From assembly GCA_007120675.1 (NCBI GenBank), contig SKNE01000223.1:1-6379 (forward strand): DNA of 6,379 nucleotides, written 5' to 3'. This stretch comes from Bacteroidales bacterium. Its GTDB lineage: Bacteria; Bacteroidota; Bacteroidia; Bacteroidales; UBA7960. Within the stretch, counting starts at the first letter, position 1. The number at the start of each line of letters is the position of its first letter. Of the stretch, positions 1 through 5,448 are shown in pieces. The translations under genes were made by a program, and so were the position numbers. The notes beneath the pieces were generated by a model. It did no database searches. It was not told the origin of the DNA and worked only from the letters and a program-made list of their open reading frames with translations.

Positions 1-2
1 AT

Positions 3-1055
3 AATGTGGTCATATCCCCCTTCAGCATATCCACCGCCCTGGCCATGACTTATGTTGGTGCCAGGGGCAACACCAGGGACGAAATGTCGGATGTAATGCA
101 TTTCAGCCGCGACCAGGAGGGCTTTCACCCATCTTTTGGCCAATACCTGAACTCTTTAAAGAGGAGGGCAGAAGGAGAGATAGAGTTAAACATTGCCAAT
201 TCCCTGTGGGCCCAGGAAGATTACCATTTCCTGGACAGCTATTTCGAGACCGTGGAGCGGTATTACCATTCCAAAACCTTCCAGGTGGATTTTGTGACCA
301 ACAGGGAGCAGGTCCGCCAGGACATCAACCAGTGGGTGTTTGTTGAAACCGGGGAGAACATTGAAGACCTGATCGCCCCTGGGGTATTCACCGATGATAC
401 CCGCCTGGTACTCGTCAATGCCATCCACTTCCTGGGTGCCTGGCTGAAAGAATTTGACAAGGAGCTTACCCGTGAAGATATATTCCATTTGCGTGATGGT
501 GAGAGGGTGCGTACCGATTTCATGTTTCGTAACGATACCCTTCCCTACTACCGCGCCGATGATTTGCAGGCGCTGGAGGTTCCCTATACCGGCAAGGGTT
601 TTTCCATGCTCTTTGTGCTGCCCGCAGAAGAGAGCAGCCTGGAAGAGCTGGAAGCCAAACTCAATGCCGAGGGTTTCGCCAACTTAAACCAGCAACTCAC
701 AGAGACAGAACTGCAGGTCATTATACCACCATTTAAGGCGCGCACCAAAACCGACCTGGAGGATGTACTCATGAGCATGGGCATGGTGGTACCTTTCAAC
801 CGATTCGCTGACTTCTCAGGAATGACAGGTGATCAGGACCTTAAAATCGACAAGGTGATCCATGAAGCCATGATTGAGGTGGGTGAAGAAGGAACGGAAG
901 CAGCCGCCGCCACGGCGGTGGTGATCATCCGGAAAACAGCCATTGGTCCGGAGCCCACCATATTCAACGCCAACAGACCTTTCCTGTTCTTCCTCAAAGA
1001 CAATGAGGACCACAGTATCCTGTTTTCTGGCCGCGTCATGAATCCGGCACAATAA
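3..1055 (+). CDS. Serpin family protease inhibitor, 5'-truncated by the window edge
   Basis: The reading frame is open from the left edge (first full codon at 3) and ends with TAA at 1053-1055, giving 350 residues. It starts inside the classic serpin helix A region (NVVISPFSIS), so the true start, any signal peptide and a few dozen residues lie outside the window; the GTG at 6 is not the start. Other serpin landmarks are LVNAIHFLGAW (about 403-440), LQALEVPYTG (about 567-596) and FNANRPFLFFL near 963-995, which fits the PROSITE serpin signature. The hinge EEGTEAAAAT (885-914) has Gly, Thr and a run of Ala, the small-residue pattern of inhibitory serpins whose loop inserts into beta-sheet A after cleavage. 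Counting 15 residues from the hinge Gly puts Arg-Lys at P2-P1 (930-935), which suggests a trypsin-like target; this is inference. Known bacterial serpins, such as miropin of Tannerella forsythia, are exported and inhibit host or competitor proteases. Its target and location cannot be read here. Confidence 0.96.
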   Translation, partial: NVVISPFSISTALAMTYVGARGNTRDEMSDVMHFSRDQEGFHPSFGQYLNSLKRRAEGEIELNIANSLWAQEDYHFLDSYFETVERYYHSKTFQVDFVTNREQVRQDINQWVFVETGENIEDLIAPGVFTDDTRLVLVNAIHFLGAWLKEFDKELTREDIFHLRDGERVRTDFMFRNDTLPYYRADDLQALEVPYTGKGFSMLFVLPAEESSLEELEAKLNAEGFANLNQQLTETELQVIIPPFKARTKTDLEDVLMSMGMVVPFNRFADFSGMTGDQDLKIDKVIHEAMIEVGEEGTEAAAATAVVIIRKTAIGPEPTIFNANRPFLFFLKDNEDHSILFSGRVMNPAQ

Positions 1056-1070
1056 ATCACCCGGCTGGAT

Positions 1071-1201
1071 CGGACCTGGATGCGGTTATTGGCAAGGGCG
1101 GAAAAGCCCGGAAGCCTGGCCGGACCCTGATGCCATTGCTGGCAACGGCGGGAAAGCCTGGAAGCCTGGCCAGACCCCGATGCCATTGCCGGCAAGGGCG
1201 G
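1071..1201. repeat. Degenerate 50-bp tandem repeat, about 2.6 copies, between convergent genes
   Basis: Two full copies lie at 1091-1140 and 1141-1190 and match at 44 of 50 positions. A diverged partial copy precedes them (1071-1090 resembles 1121-1140) and the first 11 bases of a further copy follow (1191-1201). The copy junctions contain TGCC-N6-GGCA inverted repeats, and the second junction includes the perfect palindrome TTGCCGGCAA (1187-1196). The array fills most of the gap between the serpin stop (1055) and the DUF418 stop (1219). Since 50 is not a multiple of 3, it is unlikely to be a coding repeat. A role in ending transcription from both sides is possible, but no T-tract supports it. 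Confidence 0.8.
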
Positions 1202-1218
1202 GCGGACAGACCGCCGGT

Positions 1219-2469
1219 TTAATCCCTCCTGAATGGCTGCCTTTTCCCATAGGTGGCTGTCCGCCAAAGCCACTCAAATGGCCCGAAACGGAAGCGCTTC
1301 AGCCAGTAAGGGCTCCACATCAGCTGAAGGACATATATTGGCACGGCCAGCAATAATCCCTGCCAGTAGTTGACCTGTCCGTACAAACCCAATCCGTAAG
1401 AGTAGAAAATCGTTGTCACGATAATTGTATGGGCCAGGTAGTTGGTGAATGCCATCCTGCCCACCGACTCCACCGCACCGGCCAATCGTCCGAAGACCCC
1501 CTTATGGTAAAGCCAGGCCGCGAGGTACATATATACAAACATCTGTGCCGGACCGCCAATGAGACCGCCCACGACCATGGCTGCCATATTCCAGTCGGGC
1601 TGGATAAACGAGCCCGTGATGGATGCGTACACGTACATCCCATTGAAAACAATGGCCAATGGCAGACACCAGAAAAAAAGCCTTCGCAGGACCCCGAGGG
1701 CATGGGGCAACGAACGAAACACCTGCTTCCGGCCCATTAACAGACCAATCAAAAAGAGCGACATCACATTGGGGAAGGCAAAGATGATCCCGTTGAGGGC
1801 ATGCAAATAGTCTGTCAGGCGAACCCTCATGATCTCCATGAAGCTTCCCGTGGTATAAACCTCATAGGCCCTGGCAATAAATTCCCTGGCATAGCGCTCC
1901 TGCCCGGCAAAACCCTGTGCAATCCCTTCCGCTGCCTCCGGTATCTGCATGGCAAATTGCAATAGAGCCACCATGGCAACGATCATCAGGGAGGGCAGGG
2001 CAAAAAACAGGACAATCCAGACAATGAGGGTCTTATTCGACTTCTTGTAAAACCAGGTCATCACAAATCCAAACAGCGCGTAAATGATCAGGATATCTCC
2101 GTGCCAGAAAAAAACCACGTGGAGGATGCCAAATAGTAAGAGGTACAACAAGCGCATGCGGTAACGGAACATGACCGGCCCCGTATCTTCAGTCGCCTTT
2201 TGCATGAAATAATAGAAGCCCAGGCCAAACAGCACCGAAAACAGGGGGTAAAACTTGCTTTCAAAGAATATCTTGATAAACAGCAGGGCAAGCTTGTTGG
2301 GCGCATCCTGCCAGGGGATCATGTCGCCCATCTGGGCAAAAAGGGGCGCATTGTACCAGTTCATGTTGACCACCAGGATGCCAAAAATGGCCAGGCCCCT
2401 CAAGAAATCAAGAATCACCATCCTTTCACTGCCGCGCAAAGGCTGGATCTTGGGTGTTGTTGTTTCCAT
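1219..2469 (-). CDS. DUF418 domain-containing polytopic inner-membrane protein (YeiB-like)
   Basis: This is a 416-residue protein starting at ATG (2467-2469 complement) and ending with TAA. The N-terminal segment RMVILDFLRGLAIFGILVVN (residues 17-36) is the membrane segment with the LD-LRG-A motif shared by DUF418/YeiB proteins and related membrane acyltransferase-like families. About ten hydrophobic segments follow (roughly 62-88, 106-122, 126-142, 148-172, 228-246, 262-282, 296-320, 340-360 and 370-390). The DUF418 domain occupies the C-terminal half and ends with the typical GPFEWLWRTATYG (residues 396-408). Length and layout are normal for the family. The biochemical function of DUF418 proteins is not established; a transport or acyl-transfer role is speculation. 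The gene is co-directional with the methyltransferase upstream (237 bp apart), but the repeat-filled gap and a candidate promoter of its own argue against tight coupling. Confidence 0.93.
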   Translation of the reverse strand: METTTPKIQPLRGSERMVILDFLRGLAIFGILVVNMNWYNAPLFAQMGDMIPWQDAPNKLALLFIKIFFESKFYPLFSVLFGLGFYYFMQKATEDTGPVMFRYRMRLLYLLLFGILHVVFFWHGDILIIYALFGFVMTWFYKKSNKTLIVWIVLFFALPSLMIVAMVALLQFAMQIPEAAEGIAQGFAGQERYAREFIARAYEVYTTGSFMEIMRVRLTDYLHALNGIIFAFPNVMSLFLIGLLMGRKQVFRSLPHALGVLRRLFFWCLPLAIVFNGMYVYASITGSFIQPDWNMAAMVVGGLIGGPAQMFVYMYLAAWLYHKGVFGRLAGAVESVGRMAFTNYLAHTIIVTTIFYSYGLGLYGQVNYWQGLLLAVPIYVLQLMWSPYWLKRFRFGPFEWLWRTATYGKRQPFRRD

Positions 2470-2511
2470 GGATGTAAAAATGAGGATGAAGGATTAAAAA
2501 TAATGGCGCGG

Positions 2512-2519
2512 CAAATATA
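2512..2519 (-). promoter_or_regulatory. Candidate Bacteroidota -7 promoter element for the DUF418 gene
   Basis: Read on the minus strand, 2519-2512 is TATATTTG, an exact match to the TAnnTTTG element used by the primary sigma factor of Bacteroidota. It lies 42 bases before the ATG at 2469, a reasonable leader length, in an AT-rich stretch (about 2486-2565). No TTTG is found at the expected -33 spacing, so this is a half-supported prediction. Confidence 0.4.
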
Positions 2520-2565
2520 TGCATTGTATTTGAAATAGTTTATCCTTGGGAGATTATTTTTATTC

Positions 2566-2582
2566 ATGCGTCGCCGGCGCAT
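2566..2582. other. Short inverted repeat (hairpin) upstream of the DUF418 gene
   Basis: ATGCGTC / GGCGCAT can pair as a 7-bp stem (one G-T wobble) around a 3-base loop. It lies between the 37-bp repeat array and the AT-rich promoter region. On the minus strand it is followed by an A-rich rather than T-rich stretch, so it lacks the form of an intrinsic terminator for the methyltransferase transcript. It could be an operator or chance; nothing else supports a role. Confidence 0.25.
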
Positions 2583-2592
2583 CGGGTAGAGC

Positions 2593-2740
2593 AACCCAGC
2601 CGCCCGGTTTCACACCACAGGGCGCAAAAAACCCAGCCGCCCGGACGAGCCACAACAGGACGCAGAAACCCAGCCGCCCGGTTTACCGCAGAAGACCGCA
2701 GAAAACTCAACCGCCCGGTTTCGCCACCACAGGCCAGAGA
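2593..2740. repeat. Four-copy tandem repeat, exact 37-bp period
   Basis: The core AACCCAGCCGCCCGGTTT starts at 2593, 2630, 2667 and 2704, so every period is exactly 37 bases. Copies 1 and 3 of the 18-base core are identical; copy 2 differs at two bases at its end and copy 4 at two internal bases. The other 19 bases of each unit are less conserved but still related, around a CACCACAGG-CGCAGA theme with small indels. Copy 4 (2704-2740) overlaps the last codons and stop of the methyltransferase gene on the minus strand; copies 1-3 lie beyond the stop. A period of 37 cycles the reading frame, so this is not a protein repeat. The remaining part of the 2470-2706 gap holds only the promoter candidate and a short inverted repeat. 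Confidence 0.9.
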
Positions 2741-3330
2741 AATGTTTCCCCGCCAATGTTCCGGTAGTCCATGGACAATATGGAAAAGCCAGCTTGCCGC
2801 AGGAGCCTCTGTAGCCCAGCGGGACTGTGATGGCTGTAAAACAATCGCTCCTCCATGAACTCAATATACCCGCTGAACGCTTCCGAGCCGGTATACTCAC
2901 GGCTGGCGTAAGTAAACATGGCTTTGCCCCCGGGCTTCAGCCAGCGGTACATGTTCCGGAAAATCTGCCCGTGGTACTTCCGTGGAATGTGAAACAGGCT
3001 GTATATGGCGGTTATGGCATCAAACTGTCCATCCTCCATGTCCAGCGTGATGATGTCAGCATGTATGGTCCTCATCCCCGGCTGATAATTGCGAGCCAGC
3101 TCCAGCATGCTTTCAGAAAAATCCACCCCCGTCACCTGCCAGCCCTTGTCGATAAAATAGCCCGGAATGGGCTCGCCTGCCCCACAGCCCAGGTCCAGCA
3201 GGTGTCCGCCACCGGGGGGACAAACCGCATAAAAATCCCCAAACACGGCACCCATGTCGAACAAACCCCTGTTCTGATCGTAAGTGCGCGCCAGCCTGTT
3301 ATAGGCCGCCATCATTTCTTTTGTGATCAT
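2707..3330 (-). CDS. Class I SAM-dependent methyltransferase
   Basis: From ATG at 3330 this is a 207-residue protein ending with TGA at 2707-2709. It has the Rossmann-fold methyltransferase layout: a helical N-terminus (MAAYNRLARTYDQNRG), motif I LLDLGCGAG (residues 44-52) for binding S-adenosylmethionine, an acidic residue ending strand 2 (VTGVD, Asp70) for the ribose, a motif around FDAITAIYSLFHIP (103-116), and LKPGGKAMFTY (131-141). This is the Methyltransf_11/25 type, cytosolic, usually acting on small molecules; the substrate cannot be inferred. An in-frame GTG at 3354 would add 8 residues, but the ATG has a good AGGA six bases upstream and the family typically begins near here. The last residues (PVVAKPGG) and the stop are encoded inside a copy of the 37-bp repeat, so the C-terminal tail may have been altered by repeat expansion. 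Confidence 0.9.
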   Translation of the reverse strand: MITKEMMAAYNRLARTYDQNRGLFDMGAVFGDFYAVCPPGGGHLLDLGCGAGEPIPGYFIDKGWQVTGVDFSESMLELARNYQPGMRTIHADIITLDMEDGQFDAITAIYSLFHIPRKYHGQIFRNMYRWLKPGGKAMFTYASREYTGSEAFSGYIEFMEERLFYSHHSPAGLQRLLRQAGFSILSMDYRNIGGETFLWPVVAKPGG

Positions 3331-3340
3331 CCCTTTTCCT
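3331..3340 (-). promoter_or_regulatory. Shine-Dalgarno-like site supporting the methyltransferase ATG
   Basis: On the minus strand the ten bases before the ATG at 3330 read AGGAAAAGGG. AGGA lies six bases from the ATG. The other starts in the window have no comparable site, so this favours ATG 3330 over the upstream GTG at 3354. Confidence 0.5.
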
Positions 3341-3413
3341 AACTGGTTTGGCACACCGAATTTACAAAATCCCCCGCATAATGAACCAAATGCCCGGACT
3401 TCGCATTTAACAT

Positions 3414-3444
3414 ATTGATGTTTTCGAATATATTAGTACCTTAG
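3414..3444 (+). promoter_or_regulatory. Possible promoter for the beta-oxidation genes
   Basis: ATTG (3414-3417) and TACCTTAG (3437-3444) are spaced 19 bases apart, close to the TTTG / TAnnTTTG layout of Bacteroidota promoters, each with one mismatch. The pair lies 28 bases before the acyl-CoA dehydrogenase ATG in the AT-rich spacer (3361-3460) between divergent genes. The location is right, but the match is imperfect. Confidence 0.3.
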
Positions 3445-3472
3445 TCTTTTGTTTAAAACCAAACCCAAACCC

Positions 3473-4612
3473 ATGCATTTTCAATTCACGGAAGAACAGG
3501 AGCTGATCAGGCAAACGGCCCGGGACTATGCCAGGCGGGAGCTGGTCAAGGACGTCATTGAACGCGATACCGGGGCCATCTACCCGGCCAATCATGTAAA
3601 AAACATTGCTGATCTGGGGTTTTTCGGCATGATGGTGGATGACCAGTACGGTGGGGTGCAAACCGACAACATCTCCTATGCCCTAGCCCTGGAAGAGATA
3701 TCAAAAATTGATTCTTCCGTGGCGGTGATCATGGCGGTGCATAACTCGCTGACATGCTACGGCATTCAGACCTATGGCAACGAGGAACAAAAGGCCCGTT
3801 TCCTGCCCAGACTGACCAGCGGGGAGCACATAGGTGCCTTTTTGCTCAGCGAGCCCGACGCCGGCTCCGATGCCTCATTCCAGAAAACCACCGCAGTGGA
3901 CAAGGGAGATCATTACCTGGTGAACGGGGTCAAAAACTGGATCACCAGCGGACAGACAGGCAAGGTTTACCTACTGATGGCGCAAACATGGCCTGAGAAG
4001 GGGCACAAAGGGATCAATGCCTTTATTGTGGACAAGGACAGTCCGGGTATCAGCATTGGACCCCATGAGGATAAGATGGGCATGCGCAGCTCCGATACCC
4101 ATTCGGTGATGTTCAATGACGTGAAAGTCCCCAGGGAGAATCGCATCGGAGAGGATGGTTTTGGTTTTCGCTTCGCCATGAAACTACTGGAGGGCGGACG
4201 AATAGGCATTGCGGCCCAGGCCCTGGGCATCGCCGCAGGGGCCTATGAGTTATCCCTGAAGTACGCCAAAGAACGCAAGGCCTTTGGCACAGAGATCATC
4301 AATCACCAGGCCATTGCCTTTAAGCTGGCCGACATGGCCACCGAGATAGAAGCCGCCCGAATGATGGTGCTGAAGGCTGCCTGGCTCAAGGACCAGGGAT
4401 TGCCGCACGGCACGGAAAGCGCCATGGCCAAGCTGATCGCCACCGACGTGGCCATGAAGACCACCACCGAGGCCGTGCAGATACACGGAGGCTACGGTTA
4501 TGTGAAGGAGTACCACGTGGAGCGCCTCATGCGCGAAGCCAAGCTTACGCAGATCTACGAAGGCACTTCAGAGATCCAGAAGCTCATCATCTCACGGGCC
4601 ATAGCTAAATAG
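3473..4612 (+). CDS. Acyl-CoA dehydrogenase, short/medium-chain type (FAD)
   Basis: This 379-residue flavoenzyme has the usual family length. It oxidises an acyl-CoA to the trans-2-enoyl-CoA, the first step of beta-oxidation, passing electrons to electron-transfer flavoprotein. The start is taken as ATG 3473, giving MHFQFTEEQELIRQTARDYA, which matches the standard N-terminus; an upstream in-frame TTG at 3449 would add an atypical lead. The helical N-terminal domain is followed by the flavin/substrate segment FLLSEPDAGSDAS (residues 123-135) and the WITSG segment (156-160). The C-terminal domain carries QIHGGYGYVKEYHVERLMRE (336-355), which fits acyl-CoA dehydrogenase signature 2. The catalytic base is Glu363 in YEGTSEIQ, the position used by short- and medium-chain members such as butyryl-CoA dehydrogenase; chain length preference is not certain. 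It is first in a run with enoyl-CoA hydratase (52-bp gap) and 3-hydroxyacyl-CoA dehydrogenase, probably one operon. Confidence 0.96.
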   Translation: MHFQFTEEQELIRQTARDYARRELVKDVIERDTGAIYPANHVKNIADLGFFGMMVDDQYGGVQTDNISYALALEEISKIDSSVAVIMAVHNSLTCYGIQTYGNEEQKARFLPRLTSGEHIGAFLLSEPDAGSDASFQKTTAVDKGDHYLVNGVKNWITSGQTGKVYLLMAQTWPEKGHKGINAFIVDKDSPGISIGPHEDKMGMRSSDTHSVMFNDVKVPRENRIGEDGFGFRFAMKLLEGGRIGIAAQALGIAAGAYELSLKYAKERKAFGTEIINHQAIAFKLADMATEIEAARMMVLKAAWLKDQGLPHGTESAMAKLIATDVAMKTTTEAVQIHGGYGYVKEYHVERLMREAKLTQIYEGTSEIQKLIISRAIAK

Positions 4613-4664
4613 AGGCCAGACCCGGGCGTTAGCCAAAAGAAACCCATCCAACGAGAAAAAAAAC

Positions 4665-5438
4665 ATGGAGGAAAAGATCATTCACGAAAGCCGGGAGGGG
4701 CGTGTGGCCATATGGACCATTTCCCGTCCCAAGGCATTGAACGCGCTAAACAGCGCATTCTTTAAAGAGTTTAACGAACTGCTGGACGGACTGGAAAGTC
4801 ACCAGGAGGTGGCAGCCCTGGTGATCACAGGGGAAGGCAAGGCATTTGTGGCCGGCGCCGACATCGCTGAGATGCAGGGGATGGGCCGGGAAGAGGCCCT
4901 GGCTTTTTCCCGCGGGGGACAAAAAAGTTTTGCCCGGCTGGCCGCCTTACCCATACCGGTGATTGCTGCAGTGAATGGCTATGCCCTGGGAGGGGGTTGC
5001 GAGCTGGCCCTCGCCTGCGATATACGCATGGCCAGCAACCAGGCCATTTTCGGCATGCCCGAAGCCAGGCTGGGCCTCATCCCTGGCTACGGCGGCACAC
5101 AGCGCCTTCCCCGGCTCGTGGGAGCTGGCAATGCGCTCTACATGCTCCTTAGCGGCAAAAACATTGAGGCAGGGGAAGCCCTGCGGATGGGCCTGGTCCA
5201 GGCCGTGTATGAAAACGAAGAGATCCTGGAACAAAGCCTCAAGCTGGCCACGGGAATCAGCAAACTGGGACCCAATGCCCTAAGTACCATCAAAGAGCTG
5301 GTGTACAAGGGCTCTGAAATGGGCCTGGCAGAGGCCGTCACCCTGGAGAACAAACGATTCCCGGAGCTGTTTGAAAGCGACGGACCCGAAGGCATACAGG
5401 GCTTCCTGGAAAAACGGAAACCACAGTGGAAATCTTAA
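4665..5438 (+). CDS. Enoyl-CoA hydratase (crotonase family)
   Basis: This 257-residue protein, typical in length, is predicted to hydrate trans-2-enoyl-CoA to L-3-hydroxyacyl-CoA, the second beta-oxidation step. The oxyanion hole segments are AFVAGADI (residues 60-67) and ALGGGCELALACDI (107-120). Both catalytic glutamates of true hydratases are present: Glu113 in GGGCE and Glu133 in MPEARLGLIPGYGGTQRLPR, corresponding to Glu144 and Glu164 of the rat enzyme. This separates it from isomerases and other crotonases that lack one of them. The C-terminal helical trimerisation part ends at GIQGFLEKRKPQWKS, as is usual. The start ATG 4665 follows an A-rich leader (AACGAGAAAAAAAAC) with no strong Shine-Dalgarno site. 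The gap to the next gene is 10 bp, which supports co-transcription. Confidence 0.96.
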   Translation: MEEKIIHESREGRVAIWTISRPKALNALNSAFFKEFNELLDGLESHQEVAALVITGEGKAFVAGADIAEMQGMGREEALAFSRGGQKSFARLAALPIPVIAAVNGYALGGGCELALACDIRMASNQAIFGMPEARLGLIPGYGGTQRLPRLVGAGNALYMLLSGKNIEAGEALRMGLVQAVYENEEILEQSLKLATGISKLGPNALSTIKELVYKGSEMGLAEAVTLENKRFPELFESDGPEGIQGFLEKRKPQWKS

Positions 5439-5448
5439 AGCCATAAGC

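Noticed and set aside
1201..1215. GGCGG-ACAGA-CCGCC hairpin after the serpin gene, a possible intrinsic terminator.
   Set aside because: The stem is only 5 bp and is followed by GGTTTAATCCC on the + strand, with no real T-tract.
833..1277. Minus-strand open frames through the 50-bp repeat and the serpin 3' end.
   Set aside because: They are low-complexity, Gly/Pro/Ala-rich translations of the GC-rich repeat and antisense of the serpin, with no recognisable domain.
1429..1810. Plus-strand open frames inside the DUF418 gene.
   Set aside because: They are antisense shadows of a well-supported membrane protein gene and show no domain or start context of their own.
2593..2740. The array looks like a miniature CRISPR: an 18-base repeat with 19-base spacers of constant length.
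   Set aside because: The core is too short for a known CRISPR repeat, the 'spacers' are themselves related to each other, the array overlaps a coding end, and no cas gene is present.
2546..2767. Open frame on the + strand encoding a Pro/Arg-rich 73-residue peptide.
   Set aside because: It is made largely by the 37-bp repeat and runs antisense into the methyltransferase 3' end. The repeat shifts frame every copy, and no family features are visible.
3331..3354. Upstream GTG start for the methyltransferase, adding eight residues.
   Set aside because: The ATG at 3330 has a better start codon and an AGGA six bases upstream. The GTG form remains possible but less likely.
3449..3472. Upstream TTG start for the acyl-CoA dehydrogenase, adding MFKTKPKP.
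   Set aside because: The ATG at 3473 gives the family-standard N-terminus and length, and the added residues overlap the AT-rich leader.
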